A DNA stretch of 64,000 nucleotides from Aegilops tauschii subsp. strangulata (taxonomy: Eukaryota > Streptophyta > Magnoliopsida > Poales > Poaceae): NCBI RefSeq assembly GCF_002575655.3, contig NC_053040.3:224578628-224642627 (forward strand), given 5' to 3'. Positions within the stretch are counted from its first letter, which is position 1, and each line of letters begins with the position of its first letter. The notes under the pieces are model-generated. The model made no database searches. It was not told the origin of the DNA and saw only the letters and a program-made list of their open reading frames with translations. Shown one piece after another: positions 46,101-57,902 of this stretch. The position numbers were made by a program, and so were the translations under genes.

Positions 46101-46855
46101 GACTTCAACATCTCTACAATCCCAAGTGGTGTGATGGTGTCTCTATTAGCAAGTTTAATAATAACATATATGTCTTCTATTTCAGCGGGTGCTATATCAT
46201 CCATAATTTCTTGATATAAGGTAAAAGGAATAGCACTCATGCTAGCACCTATGTCACATAAACCATGATAATAGTGATCTCCTATTTTGACTGAGACAAC
46301 AGGCATGCCAACAACATTTCTATGTTTATATTTTTCATCGGGTTTGGCAATTCTAGCAGCTTCATCCCAGAAGTAAATAACATGTCCATCGATTTTTTCT
46401 ACCAAGAGATCTTTAACCATAGCTACACTAGGTTCTACTTTGATTAGTTCTGAAGGTCTAGGTGCTTTGACATTACTTTTGCGGACCATGGTTGAAACCT
46501 TAGCATGTTCCTTTATCCTAACAGGGAAAGGTGGTTTTTCAATATAAGCAGTGGAAACAACTGGATCAACATTGTAAATGATAGTTTGTTCTTTAGCTAC
46601 TACCAGTTCTTTAATTTCTTCTCTGGTAGGTGGATGGTAGTTAAACCACTTCTCCTTAGGGAGATCAACATGAGTAGCAAATGATTCACAGAAAGAGGCT
46701 ACTATCTCAGAGTCAAGTCCATATTTAGTGCTAAACTTGTGAAAAGCATCAGTATTCATAAAAGATTTAACACAATCAAACTTAAGCTTGATACTTGGCT
46801 CTTTACCTTCGTCGAGTTCCAAATCTTCAAAGTTGTTCTTTCTAAAATATCCCAC
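46085..46855 (-). pseudogene. Element E aspartic protease region
   Basis: Minus frame of 257 codons between gag and RT. The catalytic motif is in CDIGASMSAIPFTLYQEIM at about residues 200-218 (plus about 46200-46260). Upstream is the gag-pol spacer with KPPFPVRIKEHAK and WFNYHPPTREE blocks, usual in Athila-type elements. Overlaps the next frame by 16 bases, so a shift separates it from RT. Processes the polyprotein. Confidence 0.75.
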
Positions 46856-47505
46856 CTGAATTCAATAGTCTTCTTCATAAAAGAACCAGTACAAGAAGTA
46901 TCACGCATGGATTGATCATCACGAGAAAGCCGAGCATAAAATTCTGAATGATAGTTTCTCTTGAGAGCTCGTGATTGGGGCATGAATATAACATTGACTT
47001 AAGCCTCCGCCAAGCTAGAGCTATACTTTCTCCTTCACAAGGCCAAAAATTATATATATAATTCCTATCACGATGAACTAGATGCATAGGATAAAAAATT
47101 TGGTGAAATTCCAATTTCAATCGATTCCAGTTCCAAGATACAATATCATCGCATAGCCTATAGATTTTCCCTTTAAAGATAAAGGGAAAACCTTATTCTT
47201 AGCTTCATCTTCGGGTAAACCTTCAAGCTTAAATAATCCACAAATTTCATCAACATATATCAATTGCATATCAGGATGTTCAGTTCCATCTCCTGCATAA
47301 GAATTAGCTAGCAGTTGTTCTATCACACCCGTAGGAATTTCATAACCAATATTTTCAATAGGTGCAGTAGGTTGAGTGGCAACTAATTGTGGTTCCGGTC
47401 GAGGTGAAGATACCCCGAACAAACCCCTCAAAAGATTGTTCTTCATAGTAACAAGTGACATAAATTTCAGCGCGTAGTAATAATTTTCCCTTACCAAGAG
47501 CGCTT
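46756..47505 (-). pseudogene. Element E gag
   Basis: Starts just after the PBS. 47117-47480 holds the N-terminal matrix-like part; 46756-47120, in two frames, holds the capsid core of Retrotrans_gag type (WPCEGESIALAWRRLKSMLYSCPNHELSRE split over frames, then SCTGSFM). Short deletions and frameshifts occur near 47118 and 46980. Compared with related elements the zinc-knuckle region appears missing. Confidence 0.7.
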
Positions 47506-47508
47506 CAC

Positions 47509-47526
47509 TCCCCAGCAACGGCGCCA
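47509..47526 (-). other. Element E primer-binding site (tRNA-Asp type)
   Basis: Minus strand TGGCGCCGTTGCTGGGGA, 11 bases from the LTR end at 47538; identical to the PBS of element D and one base different from that of Sabrina. Confidence 0.85.
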
Positions 47527-47768
47527 GAAAAGAGTCTTGATGACCCACAAGTATAGGGGATCAATCGTAGTCCTTTTGATAACTAGGAGTGTCAAACCCA
47601 ACGAGGAGCAGAAGGAAATGACAAGTGGTTTTTAGCAAGGTAATTCCTGCAAGCACTAAAATTGTTGGTAACGAGTAGTTTGATAGCAAGGTAATTTGTA
47701 ACGAGCAAGTAACCGTAACAATAAGTAAAGTGCAGCAAGGCAGCCCAATCCTTTTGTGGCAAAGGACA

Positions 47769-49511
47769 TGAAGGAAATATGCCCTAGAGGCAATAATAAA
47801 GTTGTTATTTATATTTCCTTATATCATGATAAATGTTTATTATTCATGCTAGAATTGTATTAACTGAAAACTTGATACATGTGTGAATACATAGACAAAC
47901 GGAGTGTCCCTAGTATGCCTCTACTTGACTAGCTCGTTAGTCAAAGATGGTTAAGTTTCCTAGCCATAGACATGTGTTGTCATTTGATGAACGGGACCAC
48001 ATCATTAGAGAATGATGTGACGGACAAGACCCATCCGTTAGCTTAGCACTATGATCGTTTATGTTTATTGCTATTGCTTTCTTCATGACTTATACATGTT
48101 CCTATGAATATGAGATTATGCAACTCCCGAATACCGTAGGAACACTTAGTGTGCTATCAAACGTCACAACGTAACTGGGTGATTATAAAGATGCTCTACA
48201 GGTGTCTCCGATGGTATTTGTTGGGTTGGCATAGATCGAGATTAGGATTTATCACTCCGTGTTTCGAAGAGGTATCTCTGGGCCCTCTCGGTAATGCTCA
48301 TCACTATAAGCCTTGCAAGCAATGTGACTAATGAGTTAGTTGCGGGATGAAGTATTAAGGAACGAGTAAAGAGACTTGCCTGTAACGAGATTGAACTAGG
48401 TATGATGATACCGACGATCAAATCTCGAGCAAGTAACATACCGATGACAAAGGGAACAACGTATGTTGTTATGCGGTTTGACCGATAAAGATCTTCGTAG
48501 AATATGTGGGAGCCAATATGAGCATCCAGGTTCTGCTATTGGTTATTGACCGGAGAGGAGTATCGATCATGTCTACATAGTTCTCGAACCCATAGAGTCT
48601 GCACTCTTAACGTTCGATGATGATCGGTATTATGAGTTTATGTGCTTTGATGTACCGAAGGTTGTTCGGAGTCCCGGATGAGATCATGGACATGAAAAGT
48701 TGTCTCGAAATGGTCGAGATGTAAAGATCGATATATTGGAAGGCTATACTTGGACATCGGAAAGGTTCCGAGTGATTCAGGTATTTTTTTTGAAGTACCG
48801 GAGAGTTACGGGAATTCGCCGGGGGAAGTAATGGGCCTTAATGGGCCATACGGGAAAGGAGAGAAGGGCCTCAAGGGGTGGCCGCCCCCCCCCCCATGGG
48901 CTGGTCCGAATTGGACTAGGAGGGGGCGGCGCCCCCCTCCTGCCTTCTCCCCTCTTCCTCCTTCCTTCCTTCTCCTAGTTGGAATAGGAAAGGGGGGCGA
49001 ATCCTACTTGGATCGGGAGTCCAAGTAGGACTCCCCCCTTTGGCGCGCCCCTTCTAGGCCCGGCATCCTCTTCCTCCCTCCTTTATATGCGTGGGCAGGG
49101 GGCACCCCAAAGGCACTCAAGATTTGTCTTAGCCGTGTGCGGTGCCCCCTCCACAGTTACACACCTCGGTCATATCATCGTAGTGCTTAGGCGAAGCCCT
49201 GCACCGGTAAATTCATCATCACCGTCACCACGCCGTCGTGCTGACGGAACTCTCCCTCGGCCTCAACTAGATCAAGAGCTCGAGGGACGTCATCGAGCTG
49301 AACGTGTGCTGAACGCGGAGGTGACGTATGTTCGGTGCTTGGATCGGTTGGATCGCGAAGACGTTTGACTAGATCAACCGCGTTACTAAACACTTCTGCT
49401 TTCGGTCTACGAGGGTACATGGACACACTCTCCCCGCTCAATGGTATGCATCACCTAGATAGATCTTGCGTGATCGTATTATTTTTTTTGAAATTACTGC
49501 GTTCCCCAACA
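47769..49511 (+). mobile_element. Copia (Angela/BARE-type) solo LTR 2
   Basis: 1,743 bp, TGAAGGAAATATGCC to TTCCCCAACA, flanked by a perfect GGACA duplication (47764-47768, 49512-49516). Same family and orientation as solo LTR 1. The TATA-like TTTATATGCG lies at about 49081. Confidence 0.92.
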
Positions 49512-50470
49512 GGACATGCCAAAACTGCTTCTTATAATAGGCAAAGCGTTCTTGAGGGTACACGGGAATTTCATCTGGTCACTTTCATCATGTTGGTTTG
49601 ATTCGTGTTCGCTACTTTGATAGTTTGATATGTGGGTGGACCGGTGCTTAGGTTTTGTTCTTACTTGAACAAACCTCCTACTTATGGTTAACCCCCTCGC
49701 AAGCATCCGCAACTACGAGAAAAGTATTAAGATAAAATCTAACCATAGTATTAAACTTTTGGATCCAAATCGGTCCCTTACGAAGTAGCGCATAAACTAG
49801 GGTTTAAGCTTCTGTCACTCTAGCAACCCATCATTTAATAACTACTCCACAATGCATTCCCTTAGGCCCAAATATGGTGAAGTGTCATGTAGTCGACGTT
49901 CACATGACACCACTATGGGAAATACAACATACATATCATCAAAATATCGAACACATATCAAGTTCACATGAATACTTGCCAAGATTTCTCCCGTGACCTC
50001 AAGAACAAAAGTAACTAATCACAAATGATAATCATGCTCAAGATCAGAGGGGTCTTAAATAGCATAATGGATCTGAACATATAATCTTCCACCAAATAAA
50101 CCATACAATAATCAACTACAAGATGTAATCAACACTACTAGTCACCCACAGGTACCAATCTGAGGTTCCGGTACAAAGATGAACACAAGGGATGAACTAG
50201 GGTTTGAGAGGAGACGGTGTTGTTGAAGATGCTGATGGAGATTGCCCTCCCAAAGATGAGAGGGTTGTTGGTGATGACGATGACGTTGATTTCCCACTCC
50301 GGGAGGGAAGTTCCCCCGATGGAATCGCTCCGCCGGAGGGCAAAAGTGCTCCTGCCGAAGTTCCACCTCGAGATGGCGGCGCTCCATCTTGAAAGTCCCC
50401 TCCTTATTTTTTCGAGGTCAAAATGACTTATATACCAGAAGAGGGGCACCGAAGGAGGGCCGAGGAGGGC

Positions 50471-50520
50471 ACAACCCACCAGGGCGCGCCTGGGCTGCTT
50501 GGCGCGCCAAGGTGGGTTGT
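50471..50520. repeat. G/C-rich hairpin in the element E LTR
   Basis: 20-base arms ACAACCCACCAGGGCGCGCC and GGCGCGCCAAGGTGGGTTGT with 2 mismatches and a 10-base loop. A related hairpin lies inside the element at 40854-40887 and a weaker one in the 3' LTR at 38350-38400. Confidence 0.7.
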
Positions 50521-51318
50521 TCCCACCTGGTGGGACCCCTCTGGTAGTTATTTTCTCCAATATTCTTCATATATTCCAAAACAATTCTCTGTAAATTTTA
50601 GCTCATTTGGAGATGTGCAGAATAGGTAACTCTGACGTAGCTTTTTCAGGTCCAGAATTCCAGCTGCCGGCGTTCTCCCTCCTTCTATAAACCTTGCATA
50701 TTATGAGAGAAAAGGCATTAAAATTACTCCAAAAAGCATTATTATGCATAATAACATAGTAAATAAGAGTAGGTAAACATGATGCAAAATGGATGTATCA
50801 TGGCTCAAAGGCAAGAAATGAAAGGGACATAAGTATGTAAAGCGCCTCAAAATCAAGGTACGTAATGACCTCGGAGGGTCCTTTCTCATTTATTTTATAA
50901 GGTCTAGCCGTACATATCGAGCTTTATCAAAGAAACTTTAAAATATACATTTAGATGGACAAAAAGGGAGGAGTAAAAACAACGCAGATGTTGCCGAGTT
51001 TATAGGCCTAATCCTTCCTCACCCCATGTCTGCGCATCAATGTTGTCTACCAGCCTGTCCTCATTTACGGCGAGGTTGATGTGTGCGGCCTGCTACTCTG
51101 GCTGTCCTATGCTTGATGCATTCGAGAGTCGGATCCTTTGAAGAGGTTTGTAGCTACCATGTGATGGTTTAAACCATGTAATCATGCTTCTCTTGTTGGG
51201 CCTTTGACAGTGCCCTATTGGTGCGCAAGTCTTCGGGTGGGCATCGCCTGGTTGAGCCAAAAATGGTGCACCCTGTATTTTATGCTCCTCGACCTCCTAT
51301 GGGATTTTGAATGTGAAG

Positions 51319-51910
51319 TTATGCACCCAAGGGGTGAGTAGTCGGTTGTCCGAGGTCGTTGGGTGCACCTCGATCGTGCTTCGAGGGGCCAGGTGTACCC
51401 TTCCCGGGTAGAGTACACCCTGCCTCCTTAGTTGCCTGAACCTCAGTTGTGAAAGTCGTGGTGTGCTCATCTGTTTGGATAGAGCGTTCGGTGTTACCAT
51501 TAACTGTAGTAACACCGTTTGGCCCCGGCATCTTTAGCTTTAAATATGCGTAGTGCGGGACTGCGTTGAAGCGAGCAAATGCGGTTCGCCCGAGCAGTGC
51601 GTGGTAGCTGTGGCTGAAGGGGACGATGTCCAAGATTAAGTCTTCACTACGGAAGTTTTCGGGTGACCCGAAGACTACCTCCAATGTGATCGTTCATGTG
51701 AAGCGAGCTTCGACGCTGGTATTACACCCTTGAAAGTGGTGGTGCTGGGATTGATCCTAGATGAATCAATGCCCATTTTCTTGATCGTATATGCGTAGAT
51801 CAGTTTGAGGATGATGCCTTTGTCCATGAGGACGCGTGTTAAATGGAACCCATCGACAATGGGGTCCAAGACCAAGATTGTAGACCCTCCGTGACAGATA
51901 CTTGCCGGGT
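51319..51910 (-). pseudogene. Element F aspartic protease remnant
   Basis: 51675-51875 encodes VDGFHLTRVLMDKGIILKLI; related elements have D-G-G-S-S after LMD, so the active-site loop is altered. 51319-51684 continues in another frame with FRSEDLILDIVPF, YHALLGRTAFARFNAVPHYA and YLKLKMPGPNGV, all typical of this gypsy protease-linker region. Frame break at about 51680. Confidence 0.65.
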
Positions 51911-52051
51911 GGTCATGTTTGTTAAATGTGATCAGTTAAGCTGACCATAGATTGTGCTTCAGGGCAATGGGTTTTAGGGCGTAGACGTCTCGAAGTGCTC
52001 GCTTCCTCTCCCTTTTAGGGATGTGGGTGACATAAATCATGTTTAGATCCT

Positions 52052-52968
52052 TTACCTCAGGAAGGAATTGCTTCTGGCTCCATTATTGGGCCGTCGATAT
52101 TCATCCTCGTCCTTGCTGTGCGACTGGCTTTTAGTTTGCCCTTCTGCTGCCACCTTGTCGGCCTGCTCAAAGACCCAGCAGTTTTGGTTGCTGTGGTTTG
52201 TAGGCTTGTCCAAGGTTCCATGAATCTGGCACGACATGTCGAGGATTTTATCAAGTTGGTTGGGACCGTCCTTGTTCCCTTTAAAGGGCTCCTTTTTTTG
52301 GCCGGTCCTAGGGTCGCTGAAACCTACATTGAGTGTGGCATCCTCGGAATTGCCACCTCTGTTCTTATGTGTGCGCTTATTCTTATGGCGCCTGGGTTTA
52401 CCATTACTATCACGGGCTTCTGAGGTACCGGCCTTGCCGTTGTGAGAACTGCGAGCAAGCCAACTATCTTCTCCTATGCAAAAGCGGGTCATAAGGGAAA
52501 TAAGAGCTGACATGGTCCTCGGCTTATCTTGCTAGAGCTGACGTGCAAGCCATTCGTCCCGGATACTATGCTGGAAGGCGGCAATTTCCTCTACATCGGG
52601 GCGGTCGAGTATCTGGTTCTTTTTAGTCAAGAGCCGATTCCAGAACTTACGGGCTGACTCGCCAGGCTGTTGAATAATGTGGCTGAGGTCATCAGCGTCC
52701 AGAGGTCGGACGTAAGTGCCATGAAAGTTTGCCCTAAAGGCATCCTCGGGTGCCTCCCAGTTCCCGATGGAGTGAGGAGGTGGGCTATTAAGCCAATGCG
52801 TTTCCAGTCCTTTAAGTTTGAGTGTTGGTATTTGATGGCATGGAGATCGTCTTCTTGGTCCATGTGGATGTAGAGAAAAATTTCGATCCATACGGCCAGA
52901 TCGGTCGTCCCATCGTACTGTTTGATGTTTATGGGTTTAAACCCATCTGGGAACTGATGTTCCATCAC
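52052..52968 (-). pseudogene. Element F gag core
   Basis: 52532-52968: Retrotrans_gag-type core split between two frames (DLAVWIEIFLY, then FRANFHGTYVRPLDADDL, QPGESARKFWNRLLTKKNQI, DEWLARQL). 52052-52513: SALISLMTRFCIGEDSWLARSS, a basic linker, and a zinc-binding-like segment (C-x2-H..H..C in SCQIHGTLDKPTNHSNQNCW). Frameshift near 52520 and another near 52860. Forms the capsid in intact copies. Confidence 0.75.
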
Positions 52969-53160
52969 CTCGTCTGTGAAACAGATCGGGTGGGCGGGCC
53001 CTCAAAACTGAGCCGTATTGTTCCTGACATTGGGAGAAATCTGTGCATAAGTCTGTTCCCAAGCCCTGCCATGCCTGTCTAACCAGGCCTCATAGCCGTC
53101 GAGTCCTGTCGGCGCACGTCCTCTTGGCCTGTAGATGGATCGAGGAGGCGCTCGATTTGC

Positions 53161-54660
53161 CTATATTCTTCTTTGTGCATCGTAGGGCTTGAGGTAGTCA
53201 ACAGGATACTTGTCGTGATGGTGTGTCGCTGTTTGGGGATTTCTGTGCTCCCCTATTGGCCCGTCGCACACTCTAGGGGGTCGATCAGGTTGGTTAGCAT
53301 GACCACTCGTCAGGAAGGCATTGTCAGTTGCCTCGTCATCGAATTCAGGCAATAGCCGCCGGCGTGGGTAGGATTTGGTTGCGGTCTCTCGCCGTTCTTC
53401 GAGGTCTTGGTCGGCTACGAGAACGTCCACCCATTTTATGTTGAGCTTATTCTGATCAGCGTGCAGCTATTGTTGTTTCTTTTTCATGCTCCTACCGGTG
53501 GCCACCAGTCGCCGTCTGAACCGCTCCTACTCATATGGGTCTTCGGGGACTATGTAGTCCTTGGTTCCGAGGCTCTCATCATCCTTGGATTCAGGTAAAT
53601 AGTTGTTGTCGGCCCTGTCGAAGAGATCGTCAGGGTCTTCATCCTCGCGTATTCATGTGGGGTTGTTTTGTCCTGGGGAGGCCTGAATGTCCTTTCCCTA
53701 GTCCTCAGCATTGTTGGCTGCTGCGCCTTTATCGGCAGCGCCCGCGCTGTGCCCGCTTGGACCACCGCGTGTACCCTAGGGCATTGGCAACGATGTTTTG
53801 AGGGATTCTTAGGGGTATCAACCATGTATACGTCGTAAGTAGACGTTGCAGTCCATCTGCCCGTATTAACTGACGGAGTGGCTACTTGTAGTGTGGCGCC
53901 CACATCTTCATCCATGTCGGTGGCCTCCTCAGAGGAGTAGTCCACACGTCGGTTTAGTCATCGACCATGGCGACTAAGTGGGTGGTTGGTGGGACACAAA
54001 TTTCACTGTCGTTGGCTTTAAGTCCAATCTTGTCATAAACCAAGGTCTGGTCATTCGAGATTGACATCCTCCGAATGCAATCCAGCATCTCATTAAGGTG
54101 AGACGGGTCCTCGGAGTTCATGGCCTGGCTATAGGTCGGGCAGATCTGAAGTGTGGATTGCGGGTCACTTGACGTGGTCTCGGCGTATTGGGTGGCCGAG
54201 GTCAATCCTAGGCTGCCAACGGGGGAGATTGATCCGAACTGAACACCGAATCCGCAGTCAGGCTAGGATCGAGGTCCGGGCCCGATGCGATGACCAAATC
54301 TGGGCTTGAGTCGAAGCTTGATGCGACGGCGGCCGGTTCCACAGTTAATGTTGGGTCCACTAGGGGATCTGATCCGTGATCCAGATCAAAGATTGGTTCC
54401 GAGGTCGAACCTACTACGGCCGAAGGGTTATCGGTCTGACCAGGTGTCCAACCAGAAAGGACGAGCTCCAAATGTGAGTCTGTGGTGTATTTCAAACTCC
54501 CAAACCTAACAACCTGGTCTGGAGCGATTTTTTTTTATCTAGGAGAGATGACCCGTCGAATCGGCGTGTAGAACAATGCTGCTAAATGTAAAGAGTTGGC
54601 TGGGGACGAAGACATCCCCACAGCCGATGTTGCAGTTGATCCGCAGACGAGCCATTGATC
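53161..54660 (-). pseudogene. Element F gag N-terminal region
   Basis: Four consecutive minus frames (54208-54495, 53954-54205, 53550-53945, 53161-53430), rich in Ser, Thr, Asp and Pro, located between the PBS region and the gag core. Landmarks: DPLVDPTLTVEP, SHLNEMLDCIRRMSI, DLEERRETATKSYPRR. No domain recognised; several stops and shifts separate the pieces. Confidence 0.5.
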
Positions 54661-54701
54661 CTTTGTCGATCGTAGAGCGGAACTCTTAATGAAAGCACCA
54701 A

Positions 54702-55205
54702 TGTCGGTACTAAAACCGACAGACCTCAAGGTAGGTGGTCCCGAGCTATGGATCTTGGATCTATGGGTAACAAGGGACGAAGGAAACAGTATTTACCTAG
54801 GTTCAGGCCCTCTCGAAGAGGTAATACGCTACATCCCACTTTGATTTATTGATGATTGTGTATCGAGTACAAGCTTGATCTACCTCGAGATTGTAAGTTG
54901 TGTTCTAACCCTAGGGCTAGATGGATGTATTTGTGTTTGTCCTTCTATAGGCTAAACCCCACAGCCTATATAGACGCTGGGGGGTACCTAGGGTTACACA
55001 TGGTCGGTTGCCAAATTAGGGATAAAAACATGCCGACAACCGAGGCTATCCTTGGAGTACACATCAAGTCTTCGGCAGAGTCCATCTTGATCACGTCGAA
55101 GTGTATAGCCTCTGGAGTCCTTCCTTGTGAATACGGTGGGCCATAAGCTCGGCCCATGGACTATGGGCCAACAAGGTTGGTACCCCCTAGTCCAGGACAC
55201 CGTCA
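54702..55205 (-). repeat. 5' LTR of element F
   Basis: 504 bp, plus-strand start TGTCGGTAC and end GACACCGTCA, i.e. TGACGGTGTCCTGGACTAGG on the minus strand. It is followed inward by TTGGTGCTTTCATTAAGAG (about 54683-54701), the likely primer-binding zone. Predicted target duplication CTGGT (55206-55210). Confidence 0.75.
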
Positions 55206-55814
55206 CTGGTCTTCCGAGAAGGTACCTCAGACATAACATCGAGGACTCGTCAGAGATCCCTGTGTAGGCCAAGTGCCATCCAAGGAGAGGAGAGGAAGAA
55301 CAGGACGAAGAACCTAGTCTTCCAAGATGGTATCGCGGACACAACATCAGAGAGTCATCGAAGCTCTTCTAACGATATCGACTAAGAGGGTGGAGGTCAA
55401 GAGAGCAGGCCCTACTCTTCAAAAAGCTTGAAAAGGTTGGCATCTGAGGATGCCGGGGAGGTTGATCCTCCCTGAAAATACAAGCGTCTTAGGAAGGGTC
55501 GTGCTATTTTGACAGGCCAAGCTTTGGTACGAGTGGGGGTGGTTAGTTCGGATTCATATTGGGGAGACAACCAATGCTAGGAGCATTCGGATGCTAAAAG
55601 GAAACCTATCCCCTCCTTGGCCACTATTATCCTACGAGAGTGACGTTTGGTATTTATTTTTTACCTTCGCATTATATGCAGTCGTCGACCTACCGGGGAT
55701 GACTCCCAATATGAAGTTCCGCCATCATCACTAGGTTGGAATTCTTTGGAGGCGGTCACGTATCCTTCCCCATCCCATGACGACATGGGGAAAGGCACAT
55801 CCCACGGTGCCCCT
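55206..55814. other. Unassigned DNA between elements F and G
   Basis: About 600 bases with no gene and no recognised repeat ends. It contains CCTAGTCTTCCAAGATGGTATC, echoing the GGTCTTCCGAGAAGGTACCTC at 55209, a diverged 110-base direct repeat (55207-55260 and 55310-55360). It could be the flank into which F and G inserted. Confidence 0.4.
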
Positions 55815-57369
55815 TGCTACTTGTAAACAACGTTGGGTTTTTCCCCAAAGAGGAGGGTGAAGCAGTACAGTAGAGATAAATATTTCCCTCATTGAGAACC
55901 AAGGTTATCGAACCAATAGGAGAACCACCCCAAACTCTTGTCGTCAGCACCTATACACACAAAAGAAAATACTTGCACCCAACGTGGGAAAGAGGGTTGT
56001 CAACCCCCTTGAACTCGTTACTTGCAAGGATTAATTCTGATAGTGACAGATAGATAAAAAGAAAAGTAAAACGAAAGTAAATAAATACAGCAAAGTATTT
56101 TTGGTTTTAATAATATAATAAAACTAGACCCGGGGCCATAGTGTTCACTAGAGGCTTCTCTCTCAAACACATAGCATGCGGTGGGTAAACAAACTATTGT
56201 TGGGCAATTGATATAAAACCGCATAGTTATGGCATTATTCATGGCAATGATCACACATATAGGCATAACGTCCATGACAAGTAGACCAACTCCTGCCTGC
56301 ATCTACTACTACTCCACCAATCGACCGTTATCCAGCATGCATCTATGGTATTAAGTTCATGACAAACAGAGTAACGCTTTAAGTAACATGACATGATGTA
56401 GACAAAGTAAACTCAATCAATATGAGAAAAAAGCTATCATTTTATCCTTAATGGCAACAATACAGTACGTGCCTCGCTACCCCTAGTGTCACTAGGTGAG
56501 GCCACCGCAATATTGAACACATTACAAAGCACCTCTCCCACTGAAGATAAATCAATCTAGTTGGCCAAACCAAACGGATAGATCGGAGAGAAATACAAAG
56601 CTATCATCATCATGCATAATAAATTTCAGAAAGCGCGCAATTACTTCCAATGAATAATCTGATCATAAACCCACAATTCATTGGATCCCAAAGAGCACAC
56701 CACAAAAGAAGATTACATCGGATAGAACTCCAAGAAGATCGAGGAGAACATGGTATTAAAGATCAAAGGGAGATAAGAAGCCATCTAGCTACTAGCTATG
56801 GGCCGGTAGGACTGTGGTAAACTACCCACGCATCATCGGAAGGCAGCAAGGATGATGTAGAAGCCCTTTGTGATTGATTCCCCCTCTGGAAGAGTACCAA
56901 AAAAGGCCTCCAGATGGGATCACGAAAGAACAGGAGCTTGCGGTGGCGGAAAAAGTCTTTCGGGTGGCTCTCTGGGGTTTTACCAATATTTGAGAATTTA
57001 TAGAAGTGGAATGAGGTTAGACAGAGCCACATAGAGCCCACAAGGTAATAGGGCACGCCCTACCCCCCTGGGCATGCCCTGTTGCCTTGCCGTCTCCTTG
57101 CTTTGTGTCTTGTCTCCTCCCGAAGCTTCTAGGGTCTCTTTTGTCCAAAAAAAATCGTCAAAACTTTCGTCCGTATGGACTCTATTTGGTACTGATTTTC
57201 TAGGAAACCAAAGACAAGCATAAAACAACAACTAGCACTAGGCACTGGGTTAATAGGTTAGTTCCCAAAAATGATATAAAATAACATAAAAATGCATATA
57301 AAGTATCCAAGATTGATAATATAATAGCATGAAACAATAAAAAATTATAGATATGTTGGAGACGTATCA
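55815..57369 (-). repeat. 3' LTR of element G
   Basis: 1,555 bp; plus-strand start TGCTACTTG, end GACGTATCA. Uninterrupted counterpart of the split LTR of element D. It lacks the LINE and thereby confirms the LINE insertion point. Confidence 0.85.
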
Positions 57370-57902
57370 GCATCCCCAAGCTTAATTTCAGCTCGTCCTC
57401 GAGTTGGTAAATGGTAAAACCAGAATTTTTGGTGTGAAATGCTACCTAACATTATGATGTAATCTATTTACAGTATAATCACTGAGAAACGATGAAGTAA
57501 CAATATCAACATAATAATATCCATGAATATAAGAAACATAATCATTACTTTTTCAAAATATAGGATCATTAACGAATGTAATCCCCACTCATTTTATCAT
57601 GTTAGCATGGCATGACTCCACCTTCACCGCATAAATATAAATCATGAGCACCCCTATGTCAAACCAGGCAATTGGATCATACATCTAACGTGCTTTAGCT
57701 TAACCCAAGCAATACATGAGCGTGAGCCATGGATATAGCACTATAGGTGGAATAGAATACGGTGATAGAGATAAATAAGGGAAGTCAAAACAGGAAGAAA
57801 GTCTCGCATTAACGTGGTTAATCAACGGGCTATGGATATGCCCATCAATCGATATCAATGCAAGGAGTAGGGATTGTCATGCAACAGATGCACTAAGAGC
57901 TA

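Larger units (their letters stand above)
37180..50800 (-). mobile_element. Complete gag-pol gypsy element E (Athila/Sabrina-type signals)
   Basis: Minus-strand element with 3' LTR 37180-38694, 5' LTR 47538-50800 (split), PBS 47509-47526 and a broken gag-protease-RT-RNase H-integrase region. Perfect duplication TGGCT (37175-37179, 50801-50805). Both LTRs are 1,515 bp once the nested copia LTR is removed. I count 11 mismatches (10 transitions) in the first 141 aligned LTR bases, so the copy is old. Two copia solo LTRs are nested inside. Total about 10.1 kb without them. Confidence 0.9.
47538..50800 (-). repeat. 5' LTR of element E, split by copia solo LTR 2
   Basis: Plus-strand limits TGATGACCC and GTATCA; 1,515 bp after removing the copia LTR and one GGACA copy. 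The minus-strand ending CCCCTATACTTGTGGGTCATCA is nearly that of the Sabrina LTR. A strong G/C-rich hairpin lies at 50471-50520. Confidence 0.9.
50801..55205 (-). mobile_element. Gypsy element F, 5' part
   Basis: Minus-strand element with 5' LTR 54702-55205 and broken gag and protease down to 51300; no RT or integrase follows before the E insertion, and left of E (35020-37179) comes the antisense ORF. The pol region is therefore deleted, which marks a non-autonomous derivative. The 3' end is beyond the window, cut by element D at 27398. Confidence 0.75.

Noticed and set aside
52118..52445. Plus-strand frames opposite element F gag
   Set aside because: The minus strand here carries recognisable gag motifs; the plus frames have none.
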